From Proteobacteria bacterium DTSAM18 (GTDB taxonomy: Bacteria > Myxococcota_A > UBA796 > GCA-2862545): DNA of 64,000 bases. The position numbers were made by a program, and so were the translations under genes. Below are positions 34,661 to 45,784 of the stretch, piece by piece; positions within the stretch are counted from its first letter, which is position 1, and each line of letters starts with the position of its first letter. The stretch is taken from contig JARACJ010000013.1 of assembly GCA_028767165.1 (NCBI GenBank), positions 1 through 64,000 of the forward strand, read 5' to 3'. Below the pieces are notes generated by a model. The model ran no database searches. It worked only from the letters and a program-made list of their open reading frames with translations, and had not been told where the DNA came from.

Positions 34661-36229
34661 TCAGGGAGCACCGGTGTCGGACGTGGACCCGGAGGGCATG
34701 AACGGCAGCAGCGACACCTCGAAGTAGCCGTCGGCATTGGTGGACGTGACCGCCAGGATGGTGCCGTCGGCGTCCATCACCTGGACCATGCCGTAGGACA
34801 CCGGCGTGGAGGCGCTTCCCCGCACGACGCGGGCCTCACCGGTGAGGGGAAAGCCATCCCGCAGCTGCACGACCTCGGGCAGGGGCTCGTCTACCAGGTA
34901 GAACGACCGGGTGGCGTAGCCGAGCTCGGGCGGAGGCGTGAGCCGGCAGTGCAGGGGCTGGTCGGGCACATCGAGCAGCACGAGCCCGTCGGCGGCGCTG
35001 GTGGTGCTCCAGGTGCGCCGGTTGCCCCACAGCTCGGTGCACTGCATCACCACCCGCGGCGTGGGAAGGCCCGCGGGATCCGCCACGAAGAACTCGAGGG
35101 TGGTCATGGCGGGGATGCGCACCACCGGGGCATCGGTGTCTTCGGACAGATCCAGCGCGAAGGGCTCCGGGGTGCCGCGGGGGTCGTCGTGCTCCATGAG
35201 CACCTCGACCGTGTAGGATCCGGCCGGCACCCGGGTGAAGATGGTGCCGCGGGAGTCCGTGCGGAGCTCCTCGGTGTAGCGGGAGCTGACCTGCTCGTTG
35301 TCGTAGCCGTCGAGGCGGGTGGCGCGGATCTGGACCAGCACGTTGGCCGCGTTCTTTCCGCCGGGGTCCCTCAGCGTGAGGGACAGGTCGATGAGATCGG
35401 TGGGCGGGTAGTGCACGTCGAGGCGCTGGCCCTCGGCGCCGAGGTGGACGTCGTGGAGCATCAGGTCTGGAAGGCGCCGGCCGGCCTCACCCACGACGGT
35501 GAGCTGGAAGGTGTCCATGTCGGCGGCCCGGAGCTGGTACCAGCCGAGGTCGTCGGTGGTGGCGGTGGGGCCCCGGGAGCCGCTCGGCGTGCTCGCGTAC
35601 ACCTCCACGCCTCCGAGGGGCTCGCCGTCGACATCGAGGATGCGTCCCCAGATGGGGCGGCCCAGGCCGGTGTGCCACTCCAGGTGGTCGTCGGCGCCGA
35701 TCTGGAACATGCTCCGGGCCATGGTGAGCGACGCCGAACGCGGACGGGCCACGAGCTCGTACGCACCCTCGGGCACCAGCGCCTCGAACCCGCCGAGGGC
35801 GTCGACCGGGTAGGTGAAGAGCCGGCCCGTCTCCACGTGGAGCAGGTCGAGGTTGCCCTCGGCGGGCAGCTCCTCGGTGGGCACGGTGACGCCGGACCAG
35901 GTGAGCACCCGCTCCGACGTGATGGTGCCGGTGAAGGGCTGGGCGGCGGGGATGGCCAGCTCCACGTGGTCGCCGAGGGGGAAGGGGCCGAAGGTCTTCG
36001 GCAGGCCGAGCAGCATGCTGCCGTCGTCTTCCCGGGGCACCACGTGGATGTACAGGTTCTCCAGGGTGTCGTCCTCGGCGAAGGCCTCGTCGAGGGTGGG
36101 GGCGCCTGCGTCGTCCTCGGCTTCGGGGTTGCCGCCCGGTGACATGGCGAGGTCTTCGGTGTCACACGCGCCGAGCAGCGCGGCAGCCAGTGCACTGAGC
36201 ATGATCGTGATGTCGCGGTGTGCCTTCAT
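34661..36229 (-). CDS. large lipoprotein with carboxypeptidase-regulatory-like domains
   Basis: A 522-aa predicted outer-membrane or surface lipoprotein. The lipobox is ALLGAC with Cys22. The mature protein is a string of beta-sandwich domains: repeats of the CarboxypepD-regulatory type (IWGRILDVDGEPLGGVEVYAS..., GYYEVSL-like turns) are evident at about residues 195-260 and 465-515. No catalytic motif is seen. It is the third gene of a tightly overlapping set (kinase, small lipoprotein, this), starting with a 4-base overlap. Such domains often bind carbohydrate or proteins; the role may be structural. Confidence 0.8.
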   Translation of the reverse strand: MKAHRDITIMLSALAAALLGACDTEDLAMSPGGNPEAEDDAGAPTLDEAFAEDDTLENLYIHVVPREDDGSMLLGLPKTFGPFPLGDHVELAIPAAQPFTGTITSERVLTWSGVTVPTEELPAEGNLDLLHVETGRLFTYPVDALGGFEALVPEGAYELVARPRSASLTMARSMFQIGADDHLEWHTGLGRPIWGRILDVDGEPLGGVEVYASTPSGSRGPTATTDDLGWYQLRAADMDTFQLTVVGEAGRRLPDLMLHDVHLGAEGQRLDVHYPPTDLIDLSLTLRDPGGKNAANVLVQIRATRLDGYDNEQVSSRYTEELRTDSRGTIFTRVPAGSYTVEVLMEHDDPRGTPEPFALDLSEDTDAPVVRIPAMTTLEFFVADPAGLPTPRVVMQCTELWGNRRTWSTTSAADGLVLLDVPDQPLHCRLTPPPELGYATRSFYLVDEPLPEVVQLRDGFPLTGEARVVRGSASTPVSYGMVQVMDADGTILAVTSTNADGYFEVSLLPFMPSGSTSDTGAP

Positions 36230-36618
36230 TGTGCCACCAGGTTCCAGCGGGCCATTGTGGTGTGGCCTTCGTTGTCGAGCACCACGCACCGCACCTGCGA
36301 CGAGCGCAGCGCGCGCACGTCGGTGACCGTGACGCTGGAGGCCATCAGGCCGTCCTGGGCGGCGTAGTCGTGCTGTTCGTGGGGGACCCCGTCGAGGTCG
36401 GACCACAGGAACTCGATGGTGTCCTCCGGATCGGGGTCGCGGGCCATGACGGTGAGGGTGACCGTGTCGCCGCGGATGGTCAGCGTGGCCGGGTTCGACT
36501 CCGGCACGGCGATCTGCGGGGGCTGGTTTCCCACGGGTACCTCCACGGGCAGGAAGTAGAAGCATCCTGACAGGGGGAGGAGGGTGCAAAGGCCGTACCA
36601 CTTCGCGAAGGACCTCAT
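36226..36618 (-). CDS. small lipoprotein with Ig/Kelch-like domain
   Basis: A 130-aa predicted lipoprotein. The signal ends in LLPLSGC with Cys19 and a lipid-anchored mature part. Residues 30-130 form one immunoglobulin-like or PKD-like fold (PPQIAVPES...TLTVMARDPDPEDTIEFLW). It overlaps the kinase gene upstream (ATGA) and the large lipoprotein gene downstream (4 bases). The three are probably translated as one unit. Confidence 0.78.
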   Translation of the reverse strand: MRSFAKWYGLCTLLPLSGCFYFLPVEVPVGNQPPQIAVPESNPATLTIRGDTVTLTVMARDPDPEDTIEFLWSDLDGVPHEQHDYAAQDGLMASSVTVTDVRALRSSQVRCVVLDNEGHTTMARWNLVAQ

Positions 36619-38540
36619 GGCGCCTCCGACCCGTCGAACATGACCTCGGGGTAGGTGAGGTCGCGGTAGGTGACGGTCTGGGACCGGCCGCCGCAGGTCA
36701 CGGTGACCTGGTGCTCCCGCTCGGGCCTCGGCAGCGAGATGTGGTGGTCCAGATCGTGGAGCGTGCCCTGGGGCATGCCGTCGAGGGAGACCACGCAGCC
36801 GGACTCCATCGTGGCGGGGAACCTCAGGGTGGCGGGGGCGCGCTCGAGCTGCACCATCACCTGCTCGAGGTGCTGACCGGGCTGCAGCTGCAGCTGGACG
36901 GTCTTGTCGAGGATCATGGGGCCCTGCAACATGAAGGTGTGGTCGCCGGGGGGCACCTCGAGGCAGCCGCGGTCGCGGGTGGTGCCGAGGCGGCGGCCCT
37001 CCAGGTAGACGTGGGCGATGCCGTCGAGGGAGCGGAAGGCGACGCAGGCGGGGGTGTCGGGCACGGGATCGGTCTCGGCCTCCACGGGCTCGATGGGGAC
37101 GACGGGGGCCGCGGGCACCACCGGCGCGACCCGCGTGCGTGGGACGGACGACCTGGGCTTCACCGGTGTGATCGGTGTGGGGGCGGGGTCCGGGCGCTTC
37201 GGCGTGACATCCACGACGGGGGCCGGGGAGGGGACCACCGCCGGCTGGGTGGAGGCCACGAGGGAGGTGCCGTGGACCACCGCGGGCTCGGTGGGCGCCT
37301 CGGTGAGGGGACGGATGGTGGCCTCCGCCAGCACGTCGTCGTCGAGGGGCGTCTCCTCGTGCTGGCCCATGGCCCACCACAGACCGCCCACCGAGGCTGC
37401 GAGTCCGAGGAGCCCGGCGGCGGCCCACCACCAGCGACGCTCGTCGCTGCGGGCCTGGACGCCGTGGAAGTCCTGGATCAGGGCGAGGACCTCGGGTTGA
37501 TCCTCGTCGAGCACGAGCAGCCGGTTGAACAGCTGCAGCGCCCGCAGGTGATCGCCCTCGTCGAGGCGCTCGGTGCCCGCGGCCTTGAGCGCCGTGAGGA
37601 GGTGGGCGTGCAGCTCGTCCTTGACGTCGCCGTGCTCCCTCAGGAAGCGCTCGACGGTGAACGGGGGGGCATCCGGCTCCAGGCCCACCTCGTGCAGGGC
37701 CTGGGTGAGCTGCTCGGCCACCCAGGTGGCGCTGCCGGGCCGATCCTCGGGGTGGGTCGACAGCAGCGCCTCCACCACGTCGCCCAGGCGCGCCGAGACC
37801 TCCGGCGCTACCTCGGTGAGCTGCTGCCGGTCGCCCTCGATGATGTTGCGCAGGATGAGGCTCGGGTTCGAGCCCCGGAAGGGGAGCTCGCCGCTGGCCA
37901 GGTGGAACAGCAGGGTGCCGAGGCTGAAGAGGTCGGAGCGGTGGTCGAGGGTGGCCTCGCGGGCCTGCTCGGGACTCATGTACGCGGGAGAGCCCACCAG
38001 GGCGCCGGTGAGCGTGACCTGGGCCTCGTCGAGGAAGCGGGCGATGCCGAAGTCCATCAGCTTCACCTGGCCATCCACCCGTACCATCACGTTGTCGGGC
38101 TTGAGGTCGCGGTGGAGCACGCCCTGGTCGTGGGCGTAGGCGAGGGCCTGGGCGAGCTGGATGCCCATCATGCAGACCACCTCGCTGGGGAGGCGGCCGT
38201 GCTGCTCGAGGAGCTCGGTGAGGGTCCAGCCGTGGACGAACTCGGTGATGATGTAGCAGTCGGTGTGGTCTTCGCCCGAGAAGTCGTGGATCTCGAGGAT
38301 GTGCGGGTGGTGCAGGCACTCGATGGCCCGCGCCTCCCGGGAGAAGCGCTTGCGGTTGCGGGTGGAGCTCGACAGGTGCGGATGCAGGACCTTGATGGCC
38401 ACTTCGCGATCGAGGGTCAGGTGGCGTCCCCGGTACACGGTCGCCATCCCGCCTTCTCCGATCTTCTGCAGCACCTCGTACTTGTCGAGGGTGGATCCAA
38501 TCACGCCCGGGCCTCTGGGTGGGGAACTGGCGGCTACCAT
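36615..38540 (-). CDS. eukaryotic-like Ser/Thr protein kinase, membrane-anchored
   Basis: A 641-aa Hanks-type kinase. The catalytic domain is at about 20-280: IGEGGMATVYRG, VAIKVLHP (Lys), HRDLKPDN, DFGIARF and GSPAYMSPEQARE are all intact, so it should be active. Residues about 365-390 form one membrane segment (WWAAAGLLGLAASVGGLWW). A Pro/Thr-rich extracytoplasmic linker leads to a C-terminal PEGA-like domain (YLEGRRLGTTRDRGCLEVPPG and VVSLDGMPQGTLHD). The ATG at 38540 lacks a good ribosome site; a GTG at 38504 is a possible later start. It follows ppsR by 37 bp, and is coupled to two lipoprotein genes. Confidence 0.9.
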   Translation of the reverse strand: MVAASSPPRGPGVIGSTLDKYEVLQKIGEGGMATVYRGRHLTLDREVAIKVLHPHLSSSTRNRKRFSREARAIECLHHPHILEIHDFSGEDHTDCYIITEFVHGWTLTELLEQHGRLPSEVVCMMGIQLAQALAYAHDQGVLHRDLKPDNVMVRVDGQVKLMDFGIARFLDEAQVTLTGALVGSPAYMSPEQAREATLDHRSDLFSLGTLLFHLASGELPFRGSNPSLILRNIIEGDRQQLTEVAPEVSARLGDVVEALLSTHPEDRPGSATWVAEQLTQALHEVGLEPDAPPFTVERFLREHGDVKDELHAHLLTALKAAGTERLDEGDHLRALQLFNRLLVLDEDQPEVLALIQDFHGVQARSDERRWWWAAAGLLGLAASVGGLWWAMGQHEETPLDDDVLAEATIRPLTEAPTEPAVVHGTSLVASTQPAVVPSPAPVVDVTPKRPDPAPTPITPVKPRSSVPRTRVAPVVPAAPVVPIEPVEAETDPVPDTPACVAFRSLDGIAHVYLEGRRLGTTRDRGCLEVPPGDHTFMLQGPMILDKTVQLQLQPGQHLEQVMVQLERAPATLRFPATMESGCVVSLDGMPQGTLHDLDHHISLPRPEREHQVTVTCGGRSQTVTYRDLTYPEVMFDGSEAP

Positions 38541-38577
38541 ACACCGAATCCTGACGATTCGCAGGACGCGCCGTCGT

Positions 38578-39435
38578 TCACTCCGACAGCTGCGAGACCT
38601 CCGAGATGGACCCGATCAGCTTGTTGGACTGCATCGTGCGGAAGATCGTGGCGGCCGTCTCCTCGATCGCCTTGTTCGTGACCTCGATCTGGGCCCACAT
38701 GTTGCCCTCGCCGAGCTCCCGCGCGAACTCGAGCTCGGCCATGATGTAGTCCATGTCGCAGTAGTTGGTGGTGCTGTCCATGAACATCGCCTGCACCCGG
38801 GTGCGGCGGATCTCCTGCAGCGCCTCCGGGGCGATGGTCAGGGCGAACACGCGGCGGGGATCGGCCTCGAAGAGCTGGTGGGGCACCCGCTGGCCGAGCA
38901 CGAGCGGCTGGTTGCAGACCTTGTAGCCCTTGTGCGCCAGGAAGGACGACAGCGGGGTCTTGCCGGTGCGGGAGACGCCCACGAGCACGATGTCGGCTTC
39001 GGCGATGAGCCGGGGATCCTTGCCGTCGTCTGCCCGGAGGGTGAACTCGATGGCCTCGATGCGCCGGAAGTACCGCTCGTCGGTGGTGTGGTACAGGCCG
39101 GGGACCTCACGGGGACGGCGGTGCAGGAAGTCCGAGAAGCCGGTGAGGATGGGCCCGAGAAGCTCCACGTGGGGCACGGACTGGGCCTTGGAGAGCTCTT
39201 CGGCGTGCCTGCGCATGTGCGCCGAGACGAGGGTGGTGACGACCATGGCCTCCCGCCGCTTCGCCCGCTCGAAGATGAGCCGGAGCTCCTCCTCGGACTC
39301 GGTCATGGGGAACGTCTGCAGCTGCACCGGGTGGGACGGGAACTGCCGAAGCGCCGCGAGCGCCAGGCCCTGGGCGGTGTCGCCGGTGCCGTCGGAGACC
39401 ACGAACACGGTGCGGAAGGGAGGCTTGCTGACCAA
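38578..39435 (-). CDS. ppsR: pyruvate-phosphate dikinase / PEP synthase regulatory protein
   Basis: A 285-aa DUF299 protein; relatives are ADP-dependent Thr kinases and Pi-dependent phosphorylases that switch PPDK or PEP synthase off and on. Hallmarks: VFVVSDGTGDTAQGLALAAL at the start, and the P-loop-like VGVSRTGKTPLSSFLAHKGYK in the middle; the end includes FMDSTTNYCDMDYIM. A TTG at 39435 is chosen as start because GGAG stands 8 bases before it and the downstream sequence begins the family. No PPDK gene is in the window. Located 37 bp upstream of a Ser/Thr kinase gene on the same strand. Confidence 0.9.
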   Translation of the reverse strand: MVSKPPFRTVFVVSDGTGDTAQGLALAALRQFPSHPVQLQTFPMTESEEELRLIFERAKRREAMVVTTLVSAHMRRHAEELSKAQSVPHVELLGPILTGFSDFLHRRPREVPGLYHTTDERYFRRIEAIEFTLRADDGKDPRLIAEADIVLVGVSRTGKTPLSSFLAHKGYKVCNQPLVLGQRVPHQLFEADPRRVFALTIAPEALQEIRRTRVQAMFMDSTTNYCDMDYIMAELEFARELGEGNMWAQIEVTNKAIEETAATIFRTMQSNKLIGSISEVSQLSE

Positions 39436-39570
39436 GGTGCCACTCCGTGGAGCAAGGGGGGACGAAGCGGGACGCGGAGCCCCGATGCGCCGGACTGTAT
39501 CCCTTCCGCTCCACCTTGACCCCTTGCCTCCGCTTCCGATGGGTCTATGGTCGCACGGAGGAGGTACCCG

Positions 39571-39714
39571 ATGTCCCTGTCTGCAGTGGACTGGCACAAC
39601 CTGCCCCCGATGACGATCAAGGAAGTCATTGGCTTCTGCATTGCGCAGGTGATCGTCTGGGGCATCGCATGGTACCGATACGGTACACGAGGGGCGGAAG
39701 GCGACGCGCGATGA
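39571..39714 (+). CDS. small membrane protein, 47 aa
   Basis: A short gene preceded by an excellent ribosome site (GGAGGAGG, 6 bases from ATG). The 47-aa product has one hydrophobic helix (about residues 17-35: KEVIGFCIAQVIVWGIAW) flanked by a short polar N-terminus and a basic, then acidic tail (YRYGTRGAEGDAR). It would be a single-pass inner-membrane peptide. It lies 84 bp upstream of lon and divergent from ppsR. I recognise no family. Confidence 0.6.
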   Translation: MSLSAVDWHNLPPMTIKEVIGFCIAQVIVWGIAWYRYGTRGAEGDAR

Positions 39715-39798
39715 ACCCCCATGCGGGCTCAATCCCGTGAAGCCGACACCCGATACAGTACCGACCCTTGTCCGCAACCGCATCACCCGAGGGAGCCC

Positions 39799-42240
<2,442 letters not shown>

Positions 42241-42260
42241 TCCCGGTATCCGGCATTGCA

Positions 42261-42297
42261 CGGGGCGGTTTCGCGGTCACGCGGAACCGCCCCTTCT
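42261..42297 (+). terminator. terminator after lon
   Basis: GGGGCGGTTTCGC (42262-42274) pairs with GCGGAACCGCCCC (42281-42293), leaving a 6-base loop and one G-T pair, followed by TTCT. It stands 21 bases after the lon stop and ahead of the biotin carboxylase gene. Confidence 0.75.
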
Positions 42298-42393
42298 GCA
42301 TCCGGGACCCGTCCGGGGGCGCGATACCGGTCAAGCGGTGAGGATGTGGTGTTCGTGCGTGAACGTGGCGCCGAAACCCGTTAGCCGCAAGCC

Positions 42394-43911
42394 ATGAAGA
42401 CCAAGAAGCTTTCCAAGGTGCTGGTGGCGAACCGCGGCGAGATCGCGGTTCGTGTGATTCGTGGATGCCATGAAGAGGGCATGCAGGCGGTGGCGGTGTA
42501 CTCCGACGCCGACGAGCAGGCGCTTCATGTGCGCATGGCCGATGAGGCGGTGCATGTGGGAGGCGCGGCGTCGTCCGAGTCCTACCTCATCACCGAACGC
42601 ATCCTGAAGGCCGCGCTCGACACGGGCTGCGACGGCGTCCACCCGGGCTACGGTTTCCTGTCCGAGAACGCCGAGTTCGCCCAGGCGGTCATGGATGCGG
42701 GCCTCGTGTGGATCGGCCCGCCGCCCCAGGCGATCGTCGACATGGGCAGCAAGACCGGCGCCCGTCAGCGCATGTACGCCGCCGGCGTGCCGCTGGTGCC
42801 CGGTACCCGTGAGCCCCTGAAGAGCGTCGAGGAGGCCCAGGAGATCGCGGCCGACATCGGCTTCCCGATCATGGTCAAGGCCTCCGCCGGTGGCGGCGGC
42901 AAGGGCATGCGCCGGGTCGACTCCATGGCCGAGCTCACCACGGCGGTCACCGCGGCGAAGTCCGAGGCCTCCAAGTCCTTCGGCGACGACGCCGTCTACC
43001 TCGAGAAGATGGTGCTCAACGCGCGCCACGTCGAGATCCAGGTCCTCGCCGATGCCCACGGCAACGTCGTGCACCTGTTCGACCGCGACTGCTCCATCCA
43101 GCGCCGTCACCAGAAGGTGTTCGAGGAGGCGCCGTGCCCGGTGCTCCCCGATGACGTCCGCCTGGCCATGGCCGAGGCCGCCTGCCGCGCCGCCCGCGCG
43201 GTCGACTACGAGGGCGCAGGTACCTGCGAGTTCCTGCTCGCCGAGAACCACGAGTTCTACTTCCTCGAGATGAACACCCGCCTACAGGTCGAGCACCCGA
43301 TCACCGAGATGATCACCGGCATCGATCTGGTCCGCGCCCAGCTCCGCGTGGCCGCCGGCGAGCCCCTGTGGTTCACGCAGGATGAGATCCAGTGGCGTGG
43401 GCACGCGGTCGAGTGCCGCGTGTACGCCGAGGATCCCTACGCCAACTTCCGTCCCTCCCCGGGCCACCTGGCCCTGTACCGCGAGCCGAGCGGTCCCTTC
43501 GTGCGGGTCGACTCCGGCGTGTACGAGGGCGGCGAGGTGCCGATCCACTACGACCCCATGGTCTCCAAGCTGGTGGTCTGGGGCGCCGATCGCGAAGAGG
43601 CGCTCACCCGCTGCCGCCGCGCGCTGCAGGACTACAAGGTCGTGGGCATCCCCACCTCGATTCCCTTCTTCCTGTCCCTGTTCGAGGACGAGGACTTCCG
43701 CGCGGGCCGCTACCACACGGGCTTCCTCACCAAGGAGTGGCTCGAGGAGCACATGGGGCACGCACAGGAGGCCTCCGAGGAGGCCCTCATCGCCGCTGCC
43801 GCCGTGGCCTACGTCGAAGACGAGCGCAAGGCCCCCGCAGCCGCCGCCACCGAGGCGGGCTCCGGCTGGAAGCGGGCACAGCGCTGGCGCACCAGCTACC
43901 GGAGGATCTGA
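42394..43911 (+). CDS. accC: biotin carboxylase subunit of an acyl-CoA/acetyl-CoA carboxylase
   Basis: A 505-aa ATP-grasp enzyme that carboxylates the biotin of a carrier protein using ATP and bicarbonate. It begins KVLVANRGEIAVRVIRGC, has the ATP-binding KASAGGGGKGMR, the biotin carboxylase signature [18 protein letters not shown] with catalytic Glu/Arg, and EDPYANFRPSPG. It extends about 50 aa beyond simple AccC, with an Ala-rich tail. The 3' end overlaps the start of a biotin carrier gene (TGATG). No carboxyltransferase gene accompanies the pair, so its acyl-CoA substrate (acetyl, propionyl or other) cannot be named from here. Confidence 0.93.
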   Translation: MKTKKLSKVLVANRGEIAVRVIRGCHEEGMQAVAVYSDADEQALHVRMADEAVHVGGAASSESYLITERILKAALDTGCDGVHPGYGFLSENAEFAQAVMDAGLVWIGPPPQAIVDMGSKTGARQRMYAAGVPLVPGTREPLKSVEEAQEIAADIGFPIMVKASAGGGGKGMRRVDSMAELTTAVTAAKSEASKSFGDDAVYLEKMVLNARHVEIQVLADAHGNVVHLFDRDCSIQRRHQKVFEEAPCPVLPDDVRLAMAEAACRAARAVDYEGAGTCEFLLAENHEFYFLEMNTRLQVEHPITEMITGIDLVRAQLRVAAGEPLWFTQDEIQWRGHAVECRVYAEDPYANFRPSPGHLALYREPSGPFVRVDSGVYEGGEVPIHYDPMVSKLVVWGADREEALTRCRRALQDYKVVGIPTSIPFFLSLFEDEDFRAGRYHTGFLTKEWLEEHMGHAQEASEEALIAAAAVAYVEDERKAPAAAATEAGSGWKRAQRWRTSYRRI

Positions 43912-44408
43912 TGAAGTACGACGTCACGCTCGGTGCAGCCTCTGCCCAGGTCGAGGTCGTCCGCAAGGATGGCCAGCTCCTCGCCCGCGTCGAGGGCGGT
44001 GAGTGGAAGCCCGTGAACCTCCGGTCCGAAGGCGATGCCGCCCACGTGGCCCAGGTGGGCCACCGCAAGCTCGCGATCAAGCGCAACGACGACCGCGTGT
44101 TCGTGCTCGATGGCGCCACGCCCCTGGTGGGCACGGCCGTCGATCCCCGTTCGGCCGCCCTCGCGCTCGGCGCCGGTGGCAACCAGGGCCACATCGTCAC
44201 CCAGATGCCCGGCGCCATCGTGCGCGTGCTGGTCTCCGAGGGCGAAGAGGTGGCAGAGGGTCAGGTCCTCCTCGTGGTCGAGGCCATGAAGATGGAGAAC
44301 GAGTTCCGCGCACCGATCTCTGGACAGGTCACGCAGATCCACGTGACCGCAGGCCTCGCGGTGGAGTCCGGCACCCTCCTGGCTGTCGTGACGCCCGCCG
44401 AGGCCTAG
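43911..44408 (+). CDS. biotin carboxyl carrier protein (acyl-CoA carboxylase)
   Basis: A 165-aa carrier whose C-terminal domain (about 85-165) is a biotinyl fold. The biotinylation site is VVEAMKMENEF with K127. The N-terminal 80 residues form a small beta-rich domain of the type found in the biotin subunit of propionyl- or methylmalonyl-CoA carboxylases and decarboxylases. It overlaps the biotin carboxylase stop by one base. The biotin ligase gene birA lies 11 kb downstream. Confidence 0.92.
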   Translation: MKYDVTLGAASAQVEVVRKDGQLLARVEGGEWKPVNLRSEGDAAHVAQVGHRKLAIKRNDDRVFVLDGATPLVGTAVDPRSAALALGAGGNQGHIVTQMPGAIVRVLVSEGEEVAEGQVLLVVEAMKMENEFRAPISGQVTQIHVTAGLAVESGTLLAVVTPAEA

Positions 44409-44442
44409 GTTAGCCTGCTGATTCCCTTCGAATGGTGAGCGG

Positions 44443-44844
44443 ATGCCGAGTCTCGGACTGACAGAGCTGCTTCTGGTAGGCATCGTGATCCTCGTGGTCC
44501 TGGGGCCCGAGCGGCTTCCCCAGGCCGCACGCAAGCTCGGTCAGGTGTACGCCCAGTTCCGCCGTGCAGCCGACGAGCTGCAGCAGGCGCTGGTGCTCGA
44601 GGCCGACCGGCAGGACGAAGAGGAGCGACTGCAGGAGCTCCGTGAGCTCCGCCTGAAGGAAGCCGAGGCCCACGACAAGGCCATGCAGGCGGCAGGGCAG
44701 GGCACCTTCCACCAGCCCGCACCCACGCCGCCGGCACCGGCCGACGACGAAGAGGGCCCGCCGGAGGGCTTCACCGAGCGTGAGTGGGCCGAGGTGCCCG
44801 ACCACGTGAAGACGATCATCCGTCGTCGCGAGCGGGAGTCCTGA
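44443..44844 (+). CDS. tatB: Sec-independent translocase subunit TatB
   Basis: A 133-aa single-pass protein of the twin-arginine translocase. The N-terminal helix (LGLTELLLVGIVILVVL) is followed by the TatA/B hinge GPERLPQAARKLGQV and an amphipathic helix, then an acidic C-terminal tail rich in Glu and Pro. The Glu at position 8 in the membrane helix and the long tail favour TatB over TatA. The stop overlaps the tatC start by one base (TGATG). Confidence 0.9.
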   Translation: MPSLGLTELLLVGIVILVVLGPERLPQAARKLGQVYAQFRRAADELQQALVLEADRQDEEERLQELRELRLKEAEAHDKAMQAAGQGTFHQPAPTPPAPADDEEGPPEGFTEREWAEVPDHVKTIIRRRERES

Positions 44845-45680
44845 TGGCCCGCAGACGACCCGATGGCGTGCCTCCGGGCAAGCAGGCCCACGAGGAGTCC
44901 CTCCAGGCCGTCGAGGAGCAACTCGACGAGGTGCAGGCCATGCAGATGCCGCTCCTCGAGCACCTCATGGAGCTCAAGGATCGCCTCATCTGGGCGGTGG
45001 GCTCGGCGTTTGCCGGCACCCTCGTCTGCTTCGCGTTCGCGAAGGAGATCTACGACTTCCTCAAGCAGCCCTTCGAGCTGGCCCTGGCCAACGCCGAGGG
45101 CGTCGGCGGTGGCCTCGCCCTGGTGAACTCGCCCTTCGAGGGGGTGTACACCTACTTCAAGGTCGCCGTCATCGGGGGCCTGATCCTCAGCTCGCCGGTG
45201 ATCTTCTGGCAGATCTGGAAGTTCGTCGCGCCGGGCCTGTACGACAGCGAGCAGAAGGTGGTCCTGCCGCTCACGGTGGCGTCCGTGTCGCTGTTCCTCG
45301 CGGGGGCGGCGTTCTGCTACTACGGCATCTTCCCCTACGCGTTCCCGTTCTTCATGAACGTGCTCGGGGTCGACGTGAACCTGTCGGTCGGCGGCTACCT
45401 CTCGGCCGTGATCCGCATGATGATCGCCTTCGGCCTGTGCTTCCAGATCCCGGTCGGCGCCTTCTTCCTCGCGAAGATGGGCTTCGTCGACCACAAGGAT
45501 CTGATGGGTTTCTTCCGCTACGCCATCGTGATCATCTTCATCCTCGCGGCCTTCATCACGCCGCCGGATCCGCTCACCCAGACCCTGCTGGCCCTGCCGA
45601 TGGTGGCGCTGTACGGCGTGGGCATCCTGGTGGCCCGCATCTGGTCCACCAAGGTGAGGGAAGAGGTCGCCGAGGCCTGA
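44844..45680 (+). CDS. tatC: Sec-independent translocase subunit TatC
   Basis: A 278-aa inner-membrane protein with six helices that recognises twin-arginine signal peptides. Residues 1-45 are an unusual hydrophilic N-terminal extension rich in Gln/Glu before the family start (MPLLEHLMELKDRLIW). The conserved elements EHLMELKDR, FFLAKMGFVDHKDLMGFFRY and ITPPDPLTQTLLALPM are clear. It is translated from a start overlapping tatB. TatA must be encoded elsewhere. The convergent TonB-like gene ends 104 bp downstream across two hairpins. Confidence 0.95.
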   Translation: MARRRPDGVPPGKQAHEESLQAVEEQLDEVQAMQMPLLEHLMELKDRLIWAVGSAFAGTLVCFAFAKEIYDFLKQPFELALANAEGVGGGLALVNSPFEGVYTYFKVAVIGGLILSSPVIFWQIWKFVAPGLYDSEQKVVLPLTVASVSLFLAGAAFCYYGIFPYAFPFFMNVLGVDVNLSVGGYLSAVIRMMIAFGLCFQIPVGAFFLAKMGFVDHKDLMGFFRYAIVIIFILAAFITPPDPLTQTLLALPMVALYGVGILVARIWSTKVREEVAEA

Positions 45681-45689
45681 AGGCACCAG

Positions 45690-45752
45690 CTGAGCCGGAC
45701 GCAGTCCGGCTCCACGTACGGGCACCCCTTGGGGTGCCCTGGCCACGCATCG
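45690..45752. terminator. double hairpin, bidirectional terminator and repeat element
   Basis: Two perfect palindromes follow each other between convergent tatC and a TonB-like gene: GAGCCGGAC-GCA-GTCCGGCTC (45692-45712) and GGGCACCCC-TT-GGGGTGCCC (45720-45739). The second belongs to a short repeat family (cacgtacgggc...ccctggcc) also found at 20273-20310. Neither has a T-tract. Confidence 0.7.
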
Positions 45753-45784
45753 CCGAACCCTCTGCGTGACGACGCCGCCCGAAC

